From: Moesziomyces globuligerus
Taxonomy: Eukaryota; Basidiomycota; Ustilaginomycetes; Ustilaginales; Ustilaginaceae
Length of the DNA stretch: 64,000 nucleotides
Reading direction: 5' to 3'
Assembly (NCBI GenBank): GCA_030849465.1
Contig: JARVLF010000010.1
Coordinates: 372,001 to 436,000, forward strand
This document shows, piece by piece, positions 1 through 9,103 of the stretch (position 1 is the stretch's first letter; each line of letters opens with the position of its first letter). The position numbers were made by a program, and so were the translations under genes. The notes under the pieces are model-generated. The model worked only from the letters and a program-made list of their open reading frames with translations. It did no database searches and was not told the DNA's origin.

Positions 1-1082
1 AGCTCCTTGAGCAACGGGTCGATGGAAGAGAGCTCGTCCTTGATGACCTGGCGCGCATAGGCGTCGATGTCCTTGATCTGCACTCCGATCGTCTTGCGGA
101 TCTTGGCGTCGGCCTTGAGCAGCAGCTCTTGCGTGATCCCGCTCATCGCCGGCGCCATCGCATGGCCCGACTTATCGCCCTCGCCGTCGGCAGGCGGCGC
201 ATATCCCGAAGCAGCGAAGGCCTGACTGATGCTCTCGGCGCGGTCGTAGTCGTGACTCGTATGACGCGATGCCGATGTAGGCGGGGATGCGGCTCGCGGC
301 AACGTCGCACTGTTTGCCCCTGTCGTCGCTTCGCCGCCCGCCGTACCAGCGTCGCGTGGCAGAAAGGAGAGCAGCTTGTAGTAGATCTCGGTGAGCATAT
401 CACAGAGAGTGAAGAAGGTGTGGAAGAAGTCGAGCTGAAACGGCATGTTGGGCGTGATGAGATATGAGTTGGCCTCGCTCGCTGCCATTGCCGCCGAGGG
501 CCCGAGATTGGCGTCGCCGTACTCGGCGATTGCGTGCGCGGCCGTGGAGCGTTTGAGCGATTGCTTGCCAGACTTGAAGAGGCTGCGCATCCTCGGCCGC
601 TGTGTGCCCAGCGTCGCAGCGCCGGTACCCGAGGTGAGCGCGAGGATGTTGTCATCTGTGTAGCCGTCGAGCTCGTTGACGAGAGAGACGATGGCGCGAG
701 CCATGTCGGTCGGGTGCGGGATCTCGAGAATACTCGATAAGCTGAGGCCAAAGACGAAGAAGCGAAGCGTCCGTTTGGACATGCGTTCGTTGTCGAAGGC
801 TACGGCGAGCTCGGCTGGGTCGAGCTGGACGGTCTGAAACCACGTGCCATGGCCCTGAAGCGAGCGTTTGAGATGGTAGAGGCTGCGGATGCGTTTGTGA
901 AAGACGTCCCGCAAGTGGTCGGTGCCACTGAGACTGCCGGATGGCATGGCGACAGCAGCATGTAGGGCTGTGGATGAGGCAGAGTAGAGCGTAGAGGAGC
1001 CGGCGATGGAGGATGCTGCGGAGGGCGAGAAGGTGCTCGCCTCGGCATTGCCGTGAAGCGACGAAGGCGTCGATGTCGCCAT
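1..1082 (-). CDS. Conserved-looking protein of unknown function (N-terminal part, cut by window edge)
   Basis: This is an uninterrupted minus-strand frame from an ATG at 1082 to the left edge, giving about 360 residues with the C-terminus missing. I do not recognise the family. The N-terminus is Ser/Ala-rich and low in complexity. From about residue 45 the protein looks globular and helical, with the stretches HLRDVFHKRIRSLYHLKRSL, RMSKRTLRFFVFGLSLSSIL and MPFQLDFFHTFFTLCDMLTE. A charged segment follows that ends in an amphipathic helix (KIRKTIGVQIKDIDAYARQV). There is no signal peptide. The aromatic FFHTFFTLCDML stretch could be a buried or membrane-associated helix, but it is not a clear transmembrane segment. 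The ATG was chosen because the frame immediately upstream has no better start. The gene is divergent from the BTB gene at 2178 across about 1.1 kb. Confidence is high that it is coding and nil for function. Confidence 0.72.
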   Translation of the reverse strand, partial: MATSTPSSLHGNAEASTFSPSAASSIAGSSTLYSASSTALHAAVAMPSGSLSGTDHLRDVFHKRIRSLYHLKRSLQGHGTWFQTVQLDPAELAVAFDNERMSKRTLRFFVFGLSLSSILEIPHPTDMARAIVSLVNELDGYTDDNILALTSGTGAATLGTQRPRMRSLFKSGKQSLKRSTAAHAIAEYGDANLGPSAAMAASEANSYLITPNMPFQLDFFHTFFTLCDMLTEIYYKLLSFLPRDAGTAGGEATTGANSATLPRAASPPTSASRHTSHDYDRAESISQAFAASGYAPPADGEGDKSGHAMAPAMSGITQELLLKADAKIRKTIGVQIKDIDAYARQVIKDELSSIDPLLKE

Positions 1083-2177
1083 GGCGAGGGACGGCGCCGA
1101 AGCCGGCAAGTGTTGCAAAAGTCGGTGGTGGGCGGAGGTGCCGATGGTGGAGGCGGAGAGGCAAGGCTGGTGTAGGAAAGACGACGAGGTTGCGGGTCGC
1201 CAACGACAGAAAGCGTGAAGTGTGAATTAGGGTCCGAGGTGCCTTGAAGCCCTGACAGCTGCAGCCAGATGCGAATCGCACGCGTGTCGCTTCCTCCACT
1301 GTCTGTGCTCAGCTCCGGCTTCGGCGCTCCTAGTCCTGCACTACGCCGCACGGACACACTGCACCCTCCGAAGAACCCCGGCTCTTCTCCGGCATAGCGG
1401 CGAGTGCACTTTCGCGGTAAGTCCTGCTAGCAGCTGGTAGCCAAATCGAGCGCATCACATTCAGCCACAAACCTAAAACTCTATTGAAACGATCCTATTG
1501 AAACGAACTATAGGCTCACGACGTCCAAGGGCGGGGTCGGAGTAGCCGCAACGGCGCGAGAGAAGGGTCCAACGCCAAACGGCAACAGCAACGGCAACGT
1601 GCTCGGCCAATCCGACGCGACCGTTTCGAGCAGTCAAAAATTCACAGCTCTGCTGAGGCAGCCTGCGTCTGACCGCGGCGACTCCACTTCCGCGTGGCTG
1701 CGCGGGAATCGGAATCAGCGATTTGCTCCTCAACGTGGACCTGCATCAGCCACCGCCGCATCTGCCATCACCAGGACCGGCTCAACCGACCAAGGTCGTC
1801 CACATTGCCAGCATCGCATCGGAACATTGACTGCAGCTTCCAACTTGTCCGTCATTCCAACTGCAGCAAGGAAGACCATTCCGATTCCCAGCAAAGGTAG
1901 TCAAGTCGACCGCGCCACCCCATCTTGCACTCGCCGGCAAATCCGGTTCGCCCGTCTTCGACCTCCAGCTCGCAGCTTCTCGCCAGCTGTCCCGCTTTCG
2001 TCGTCCAGGTCATCGGCCGAAGGCAACCTTTCCCGACTCTCGGCCGCCGCTGCTTCTGTGTGCTGTCAGAGTCAACCCCACTTGGAAGCTCCGTCAAGTC
2101 TCGCAAACTCCAGGCGAGATCTTGACAGTGCTTGCAAGCGGGTGATACCCTGAGCCAGGGTATCGCTCCCTCTTTGC
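1083..2177. other. Divergent intergenic region
   Basis: This lies between the divergent starts at 1082 (-) and 2178 (+) and should hold both promoters and 5' leaders. The open frames inside it have no recognisable protein character. I see no convincing TATA box. Confidence 0.5.
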
Positions 2178-5100
2178 ATGGTCGCTCCTACCCTCTTGGA
2201 TTGCTGGCATGTGCGCGATCTACAAAGATTTCGCGCTCTACTCAAAGGCAGCCCGCCGGACAAGAACAGCAATAACGCCCAGCATGTGAATGTAAACGGC
2301 TCCTTTGGCGCCGGCGCCTCCTACTCGAGATCCCCGCACAGCTTCAAGGATCCTTCCGCGCCTTGTCCGCCCGCAGAGGTCAATCGGCGCGATCACCTCG
2401 GACGCACCGTCCTCCATCACATCGCTTCGTGCACAGAGCCCTGGAGCATCGGCTACCTCAACTCGCTCCTCGCCCATCCAAGCATCAATCTCAATCTTCA
2501 GGACGGTGAGAGCGGCTACACCGCACTCCATCGCGCGCTCTATGCTGCAAACATACAGACCGCCATCATCCTCCTCAGGAGATCCGACCTCGACCTCCGC
2601 GTAAAGGACTTCGAGGGCCTCACCGCCTTCGACCTCTACAACTCCACCGTCGCTGGCACCAACCCCCCTGCAGATGCGCTCTCCTTCCAGCACACTCGCA
2701 ACCATCATGCGCGCACTTTGACGCAGCTCTTCACATGGGGCTCCAATCGCAACTACAACCTCGGCCTCGGCGACGGTGATGACCGACAATTGCCAGACAA
2801 GGTCACGTTGCGCCGATCTCAGGCCAACAGCGCTGCATCGGCCGAGAAGTCCTTCCGGGCCTCGCTCCCAGCAGGCAAGAAGTTCGACCGCATCGGCATC
2901 AAGGACATTGCCATGAGCCGCCTTCACACCGTCGTTCTTACCGATGAGAAGGTCTCCAATGTCTGGGTGTGTGGACTCGGTGCCAACGGCCGGCTCGGTC
3001 GATCACCACAGACGCAAACTTCCTTCGAGCCGCTCAAAGAGTTCGCCGAAACCGCAAGCGCCGTCGCTGTCGCTCAGGACCATACGCTCATCATCACCAC
3101 CTCAGGCGCAGTCTACTCGTTTGGTCTCAACCGGTTCTCGCAGCTCGGATATGCCATAGAGCAAGGTTTCGGCTCCGTCGCCTCCACTACCGGCAAGCTT
3201 GGAGGAGGCGCCGGCGTCACCTTCGGCAACGCTGCTGTCCAGCAGGTCGAGCTCGACATTCAGATCTCTCCCCGACGCATCGTCGGCCCCCTCAAGAAGG
3301 AAGTCGTGCTCGGAGCTGCTTGCAGCAAACTGCACTCGGCCGTCTTCACTTCGGACGGACTCTACACTTGGGGCACCAATACCGGACAGCTCGGCTACGA
3401 CCGCAGTGGAACTGCTGTCCAGGTTCAGCCACGCAAGGTCACCGCGCTCGCAGCCGGTTCGGGCATCCAGCAGGTCGCCGCCTCCGACTTTGGTACCGCC
3501 TGTCTCATGGAAGGCGGTGACGTCTTTGTGTGGCACAACGACACCCATTTCCGCATGAACTTCCCCCTCGCCCGCTTCTCCAGCAGCATCTCGGTCTTCC
3601 GTCCCCGGCAGGTCCAGCCAAAGGCGCTCATCTCCAAGCTATCTAGCAGCGGAAACACGTTTTCGGCCCTCAGCGACATGGGTGACCTGTTCACCTTCAA
3701 CCTTGACCATCCTTCCGAGTACAATAGCTCTGGCACACCGGGACGCGCTCCCGCTGCAGGCGGATCCGCGAACAAGTCCTCCGCGGCACAGGTGGCGCCC
3801 AAGCCTCAACTTCTTTGGTCTGTACGCAAGAAGTTTACCGCGGTGCGTGACGTTGCCATCGGCGCCGATGGTTCTGTCATCCTCTGCACAGAAAGCGGCC
3901 ACTGTTTCGTCCGGCCACGTCGAAGTGATACCGGTGGCAAAGGCGGCGGAGGCAAGAACTTCAAGTTCCAGCAGATCCCCTACCTCCAACGCGTCGTCAA
4001 AGTTGCAACCAGCGAGAGCGGTGCCCTGGCCGCGATCAAAGCCGATCCCGGTCTACCAGACGTCCGAGTTAGAGGCAGGACCGTCGAAGAGGCGTTGCGG
4101 GATCTTTTGCCTCATCTCAAGGTGCAGACCTTGTCTGAGGATGTGGAGCGCGAAAGAGGCATCACCTCGGAGGTCGTCGAGATCTCGGACGTCCGCAGCG
4201 ATGCTGGCTCTGAAAGCGACTCAGACGAGGACCGCGACGACGCACCCACTGGTGCCAGAAGTGACGCTGGAAAATACGTCAAGATGGCTCTGCTCATAGT
4301 GGAAGCCGCCAAGCGATGGGTCGCAGGCAGGCTCATTTCTGGACTGGACGTACCCGATCTTCCCGTCGGCTCAAGTGCAGATGCCTCGCAAGGCCCAGGT
4401 CCTACAACCGCCACATTGGCAAGGCGAGAGGCTTTCTATGGACCGCACAATACGACTCCTCCGTTCGGCTGCGATGCTTTTCTCGTCGCCGATGGTCACT
4501 ACCTTCCCGTACACAGGATCGTCTTGGGCGCGAGGGTCCCCGGCTTGCAGGCAGCGCTGCAGAACCCCAAATCGAAAGAGCCTCTGCCGCAAGGCATCAA
4601 GATGGCCACGATTGGTGAAGGCAACCGCACTGCGGTGCTGACCCTGTCGAATTGCAGCTTCGTCTCGGCGCTATTCCTTCTCCATTACCTCTACTCGGAC
4701 GACCTGCCGCCCATCTGGGTCCCTAGCATCGGGCTCGTCATCGACAAGGAGCTCAAAGCTGCCAAAATCGACCGCAGCCGCATACAGGCCGAGTTGCTCA
4801 GTCTCGCTGAGCGCCTCGGCCTTTCCGCACTGGCGGCCAACATCAAAGCCAGTATGCCGCGCCAACCGGAACCCACGCTACGCGAGGCCATGTCGCAGCT
4901 CTTCAGCTCCTCTGTCGATGTTGAGACGACGGAGCAAGGCGAATCGAGCTTTCATGACGTCCTGCTTCGCTTCCAGGACCGCACCATTCCAGCACATTCC
5001 GTCATCCTTCGAAGGTCGCCGTTCTTCGCTGCCCTGTTCCAGCCGCATTGGACCGCCGAGCGCTGGGACAGTCGCAACACCATTGCGCTGGACATGGGTC

Positions 5101-7427
5101 ACATGCGGTGGGAGGTGGCACGCATTGTGCTTATGCACCTCTACACGGATAAGGGCGAGGTCATCTTCACGGGCTGCGATGAAGGGCGGTCCTTGGAGCA
5201 GTACATGGACTTCCTCGTCGAGGTCATGGCAGCTGCCAACGAGCTCTTGCTCGACAAGCTCAAGCTCGTCGTCAGCTCGCTGCTCCGGAAGCGAGTCCTC
5301 GCGCACACCGTGGGCGCCGTGATGACGGAAGCGGACTTCTACAAAGCGGATCAGCTGAAGGACATCACCATGAACTACTGCACAAAGAGCATGGAGGCGC
5401 TCCTTGAAGGTGGTCGTCTCAACGAGCTAGACAACGGGATGCTGCGAGGCCTCACCGCATATGTGCGGCGCAAGCAAGATGAAAAGCTCCATCGTACCAT
5501 CGCCGATGATCGCGTGGCTGCACTGGTCGAGAAGCACCGTGAGTTCTACGATGACCTCGACATTCCGCCGCCCAGCCTGCATCTCGTCACCAACACGGTC
5601 CGGCCCAAGCGCGCAACTCCCGCTGGTGTCAAGTCGCCCTCACTGCTGGCTCAGGACGCGAATCGACGTCGATCCAACTCGCGATTCGGCATCTCGAATC
5701 CCGCCAGTCCGGACGCGCTCCGCCCGATGGAAAGCAGCATTGCCCAGCGAACGACCGCAGACGATTCGGGCGAGATGTTTGCGATGGACGAGGACGATCT
5801 TTCGACCCCACGTAAAGATACTGGCGGGCGCCAGCAAGGTTCGCCGTGGGCTGTACTGCCGCAGGTTGCGCACTTGAGCCTGGATGAGTCCGCCGATAAA
5901 GCCTCGCCGGCTCGGCCCTGGAAATCGCGCACGGTCGAAGCTGAGCGAAAGCAAGTCGCTGCGGATGCCTCAGGCTCGCCTGCCACCCGGGCGTCGGATA
6001 TGCCGACGGACCTGCGTAGCATCATGGCGAGGGAGCAGCAGCGCCAGCAGCACCATGCACCCGTGCCATATCTTTCGAACGCAACTACACCAAACGGCTC
6101 AGGCGCTTCAACGCCGGTGCAGAGAGCAGCTCCATCCGGCTTTGAGCTGTCGCCGCTCAGCATGGCGAGCACGCGTCTCTCGCAAAAGGAACGAAAACGA
6201 CAGCAGCAGCTGCAGGAGGCGGCGGCCAATGCAGCGATCCCGTCCGCACCGACCCGCAGTGCGAGCTCTTCTTCCCCGTGGAAAGCGTCTGCCGTCGGAT
6301 CCTCTCCCCCTGACAAAGCTGCTTCTTCGCCTTGGAGTCTCAAGGCCGCCGCGACTACCGCGATGGCGCTCTCAACATCTCACGAGGGCTCACCGGCTGC
6401 AGGACACACTCTGGCTGGGCGACGGCCGTCAGCAGCGCCCGTGCAAACAGGCACGTCAGGATCAGCATCGCGTACATCGTTCTCAGAAGCGTCGCCATCA
6501 CCTGCAAGCAGCATGGGTCCGACGTACACGCCGACGCGCCTGGGCGCCAAGGCGGTGCCAAAGCGTATGACGAGCAATGATGCGGCTTGGTCGAACCCAG
6601 CGGTTGTGCCAGCGGTGGGAACGTTCGGGACTTCACCGTCTCGGCCTGTGGCGCCCCCCGCCGCGCGCGAGCCATCATCGAGCATGCAGCGCTCTCTCTT
6701 GGGTGCCTCGCGGCCGTCTCTTGAAGTCGCCGCCGAACGCACTGCTTCGTCAGCCTCGCCCGTCCAGCTGACGTTTGCTCAGATCCAGGAGCAGCAGCGT
6801 TTGGCGATCGAGGCGGAGCAAGAGACCATCCGGCAGGCGGCGGCGGCTCGACGCAGCTTCTTGGATATCCAGGAGGAGGAGCGGAAGGAGGAAGAGCGGC
6901 GCAAGGAGGAGCAGAAGCAGGCGGCCGAGTTCGAAATGTGGTTCGCCGAAGAGTCGAAGCGCGTCCAGAAGCAGACCAAGGCAAGCAAAAATGGCACCAA
7001 TGCGCCCGCTGTTGCAGCGGCCGGCAAAGGAAAGTCGCAGAAGAAGCCAGCCAACAAGCAGCAGCAACAGGGATCGCGCGCTCCGCAAGACGCGAGCGCC
7101 GCGGATTCCAAACCGCAACCTAGCGGAAAGAAGAGCGGCGCAGGCGCGAGCAAGGGAAAGCAGGCGAGTCAGAATGCGTCCTCATCGGCGCAGGGACAGG
7201 CAGAGGTGACGACCAGCCGCGGTGGAGGCAAGCAGCGGGCTGAGTCTGTGTCGCAGCGGGCGCCTGACAAGACGTCGGCAAAGGAAGTCGGTAAGAACGG
7301 CCGGACGCCCGACCGCAAGCCGGGAAAAGCGTCCGTCCCTCCGCCACCCCATCTGCCCGCCAAACCCTCCAGCGCCGAGCCCTCGCTCTCGGCAGCTGCA
7401 CCCACTTTCACCCCGCGCAACGCGTAG
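2178..7427 (+). CDS. Ankyrin-RCC1-double BTB/POZ protein, IBtk/Btb3-like (probable CUL3 adaptor)
   Basis: This is a 1749-residue intronless frame that starts at an ATG. Ankyrin repeats lie at about residues 70-165 (DHLGRTVLHHIAS, SGYTALHRALYAAN). RCC1-type repeats follow at about 190-600 (QLFTWGSNRNYNLGLGDG, VCGLGANGRLG, YSFGLNRFSQLG, YTWGTNTGQLGYD). There are two BTB/POZ domains, at about 760-870 (CDAFLVADGHYLPVHRIVL) and 924-1040 (FHDVLLRFQDRTIPAHSVIL). The last 600 residues are Ser/Ala/Pro-rich and disordered. They hold a charged helix near residue 1550 (RSFLDIQEEERKEEE) and a basic tail. This order matches animal inhibitor of Bruton tyrosine kinase and fission yeast Btb3. Members of that group act as substrate adaptors for cullin-3 ubiquitin ligases, so that role is inferred here from architecture. 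The RCC1 part probably forms a protein-binding propeller and need not be a Ran exchange factor. Confidence 0.93.
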   Translation: MVAPTLLDCWHVRDLQRFRALLKGSPPDKNSNNAQHVNVNGSFGAGASYSRSPHSFKDPSAPCPPAEVNRRDHLGRTVLHHIASCTEPWSIGYLNSLLAHPSINLNLQDGESGYTALHRALYAANIQTAIILLRRSDLDLRVKDFEGLTAFDLYNSTVAGTNPPADALSFQHTRNHHARTLTQLFTWGSNRNYNLGLGDGDDRQLPDKVTLRRSQANSAASAEKSFRASLPAGKKFDRIGIKDIAMSRLHTVVLTDEKVSNVWVCGLGANGRLGRSPQTQTSFEPLKEFAETASAVAVAQDHTLIITTSGAVYSFGLNRFSQLGYAIEQGFGSVASTTGKLGGGAGVTFGNAAVQQVELDIQISPRRIVGPLKKEVVLGAACSKLHSAVFTSDGLYTWGTNTGQLGYDRSGTAVQVQPRKVTALAAGSGIQQVAASDFGTACLMEGGDVFVWHNDTHFRMNFPLARFSSSISVFRPRQVQPKALISKLSSSGNTFSALSDMGDLFTFNLDHPSEYNSSGTPGRAPAAGGSANKSSAAQVAPKPQLLWSVRKKFTAVRDVAIGADGSVILCTESGHCFVRPRRSDTGGKGGGGKNFKFQQIPYLQRVVKVATSESGALAAIKADPGLPDVRVRGRTVEEALRDLLPHLKVQTLSEDVERERGITSEVVEISDVRSDAGSESDSDEDRDDAPTGARSDAGKYVKMALLIVEAAKRWVAGRLISGLDVPDLPVGSSADASQGPGPTTATLARREAFYGPHNTTPPFGCDAFLVADGHYLPVHRIVLGARVPGLQAALQNPKSKEPLPQGIKMATIGEGNRTAVLTLSNCSFVSALFLLHYLYSDDLPPIWVPSIGLVIDKELKAAKIDRSRIQAELLSLAERLGLSALAANIKASMPRQPEPTLREAMSQLFSSSVDVETTEQGESSFHDVLLRFQDRTIPAHSVILRRSPFFAALFQPHWTAERWDSRNTIALDMGHMRWEVARIVLMHLYTDKGEVIFTGCDEGRSLEQYMDFLVEVMAAANELLLDKLKLVVSSLLRKRVLAHTVGAVMTEADFYKADQLKDITMNYCTKSMEALLEGGRLNELDNGMLRGLTAYVRRKQDEKLHRTIADDRVAALVEKHREFYDDLDIPPPSLHLVTNTVRPKRATPAGVKSPSLLAQDANRRRSNSRFGISNPASPDALRPMESSIAQRTTADDSGEMFAMDEDDLSTPRKDTGGRQQGSPWAVLPQVAHLSLDESADKASPARPWKSRTVEAERKQVAADASGSPATRASDMPTDLRSIMAREQQRQQHHAPVPYLSNATTPNGSGASTPVQRAAPSGFELSPLSMASTRLSQKERKRQQQLQEAAANAAIPSAPTRSASSSSPWKASAVGSSPPDKAASSPWSLKAAATTAMALSTSHEGSPAAGHTLAGRRPSAAPVQTGTSGSASRTSFSEASPSPASSMGPTYTPTRLGAKAVPKRMTSNDAAWSNPAVVPAVGTFGTSPSRPVAPPAAREPSSSMQRSLLGASRPSLEVAAERTASSASPVQLTFAQIQEQQRLAIEAEQETIRQAAAARRSFLDIQEEERKEEERRKEEQKQAAEFEMWFAEESKRVQKQTKASKNGTNAPAVAAAGKGKSQKKPANKQQQQGSRAPQDASAADSKPQPSGKKSGAGASKGKQASQNASSSAQGQAEVTTSRGGGKQRAESVSQRAPDKTSAKEVGKNGRTPDRKPGKASVPPPPHLPAKPSSAEPSLSAAAPTFTPRNA

Positions 7428-7598
7428 CGCCATCCCAAGCCCATCTTAGTTATCGAAGTCACCATGGAAATGTATAGATGTAAGACTTACTGTTCTCGTG
7501 TGGAGACCTACCTCGTCTTCTCCGGTCCCTCACGGCATCGGAGCTTATTCGCACCCTGGCGCCAACTTTCAGGCGGCTGAGCCCATGATGCAGGTGAG

Positions 7599-7740
7599 TG
7601 CGGAACGCAGTTGCGGAAGGCAGATGCGGAAAGCCAGCCAGCAATCACAGTATTCGCACAACCTGCGGAAGGACCCAGAATCTGGATGATCGAGCGTCCG
7701 CAGTCAAGGGGTACTTGACAGAAGGTGCGGAAGCGCGGAA
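7599..7740 (+). repeat. Cluster of TGCGGAA heptamers
   Basis: TGCGGAA occurs at 7599, 7612, 7625, 7664 and 7726, and CGCGGAA at 7734. The first three have a regular 13-base spacing. The cluster lies 200-350 bases upstream of the ATG at 7947, on the same strand, and may be a group of binding sites. Function is inferred from clustering only. Confidence 0.5.
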
Positions 7741-7793
7741 GTGAAGCTGCACCTGTTGAATGTGTAGCGACACGCTTTCGCTCTTGCTACGCA

Positions 7794-7799
7794 TATAAG
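7794..7799 (+). promoter_or_regulatory. TATA-like element of the gene at 7947
   Basis: TATAAG lies in CATATAAGCTGG about 150 bases upstream of the ATG at 7947. A pyrimidine-rich tract (CTCTCTCCTCCTCCC) follows from about 7820 and would suit a fungal transcription start region. Confidence 0.45.
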
Positions 7800-7946
7800 C
7801 TGGCGTCTGCCCGCACTTGCTCTCTCCTCCTCCCTTCCATACCACCAACTCGTCTGTTCCAGCCTCTTCTAACTGACTCACTGCAGACAATCATAATCGC
7901 ATCTGCCACTGCTTCAACTAAGACGTAGTTGATCACACCCACCGTA

Positions 7947-8753
7947 ATGTCTCCCGAGCACACCGTCGCCTTCAACTGCGTCTGCCGCACCCCGAACTCT
8001 GCTCCGTCCGGGGTGGAGAGCATCTGTGCCTCAGGAAGGATGCCCGGCTCTCGGGTCCTAGTCGCCGCAGCCCACGGTGCCGATTCTGCTTCTGCTAGAG
8101 CCAGCTCGTCCGATATGGAGCAAAGCAGTCCTGCTAATCATCAGATCCCCACGACAGGACCCGGTTCCTCACCCGAGTCGGGAGCGCCAGCTTTGAAAGT
8201 CCTTGACCTCTCTTGGGAGGCAGCATACGAGAAGCCTGTCAAATATGCGCTGGCTGCTCAGCCACCAGGCCCTGGATATATCGGCGTGGCGATGCACATG
8301 AACGACGAACATTGGAGATTCCTTCCCAGACGTTCTGACTCACGTCGACAGCACATGCCCTCGTCTGTCACCTTCACGCCTCTTCTCGCTGCCACTTGCA
8401 TGGAGGATCATCGTCGAATCAATGTGATCGCTCGTGTCGCGAGCATCGAAGCAATTCAAACGGACAGGCTCGCTGCACACTGGCCGATGAAGGCCCGCGC
8501 CTCCCCCGACTCAAAAAAGGAGCTTCTTGTCAGAATCTTCGCGAAAGACGGACACCTGTACAAGGATGGTCACGCCCGGAAGTACGTTGCAAAGGACGCT
8601 ATCGTCATTATCCTCAACGCCTATGTTGTCGAATCAGTGGTGTGCTGTGTCGGCGATTCTTCCCTCTTTGTTGCCCGCACGTCTTCACCGGCTTTGCATG
8701 CGCTCATGTACATCCATGAGTTTGTACCAGACTATGCATATTACGACTGGTAG
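7947..8753 (+). CDS. Orphan protein of unknown function
   Basis: This is a single frame of 268 residues from the ATG at 7947. The frame is open upstream of that codon, but only through a TTG at 7929. I do not recognise the protein. The first 85 residues are low-complexity and rich in Ser, Ala and Pro. The rest looks folded: it has aromatic-rich segments (YIGVAMHMNDEHWRFLPRR), a Lys/Asp-rich stretch (SKKELLVRIFAKDGHLYKD) and a hydrophobic segment (AIVIILNAYVVESVVCC). It ends in an aromatic tail (VPDYAYYDW). There is no signal peptide. A TATA-like box and a pyrimidine tract upstream support it as a transcribed gene. It is probably lineage-specific. Confidence 0.6.
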   Translation: MSPEHTVAFNCVCRTPNSAPSGVESICASGRMPGSRVLVAAAHGADSASARASSSDMEQSSPANHQIPTTGPGSSPESGAPALKVLDLSWEAAYEKPVKYALAAQPPGPGYIGVAMHMNDEHWRFLPRRSDSRRQHMPSSVTFTPLLAATCMEDHRRINVIARVASIEAIQTDRLAAHWPMKARASPDSKKELLVRIFAKDGHLYKDGHARKYVAKDAIVIILNAYVVESVVCCVGDSSLFVARTSSPALHALMYIHEFVPDYAYYDW

Positions 8754-9103
8754 CAGCGATGAAAGCGAAATTTGAACCGTTCACCTTAGCTACACTGCCA
8801 ACGTCGTATCGGCTTCACCCTGTCCCATCCCACCAGACCTGCTCGATGTGCGCCTTGCGTCCATAGCGACCTAGTTCACACGCAATTTATCAATCGACTT
8901 CTGTCTCACAACCGTCCGCGGACACCGATGTGGGGAGAGGATAGTGAAACATTCGGGTATGTGTGGCAGAATGTTGACAAAAAACGAGAGGCGAGGAAAT
9001 CCAATGAAGGAAAGGGGGGTGAGAAGAGAAGGGCGGGAAAGGTATTAGGTGGGAGGAGTGTCGCTCGCCATCGGAGCAAGGCGGGCAGATCAATCGGCGC
9101 CGC
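8754..9103. other. Intergenic region between convergent genes
   Basis: These 350 bases separate the stop codons of the orphan (+) and the opsin (-) and should hold both 3' untranslated regions. I see nothing else in it. Confidence 0.5.

Larger units (their letters stand above)
7428..7946. other. Intergenic region with TGCGGAA repeats and a possible RidA-like remnant
   Basis: This is the 3' side of the BTB gene and the upstream region of the orphan at 7947. It holds five copies of TGCGGAA and one of CGCGGAA between 7599 and 7740. A short frame near 7512-7590 reads PHGIGAYSH, which recalls the N-terminus of RidA/YjgF proteins, and is followed by a donor-like CAGGTGAGT. No downstream RidA sequence follows. 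Confidence 0.4.

Noticed and set aside
7929..7946. Extended N-terminus of the orphan at 7947
   Set aside because: The upstream start codon would be TTG. The ATG at 7947 is normal for a eukaryotic gene.
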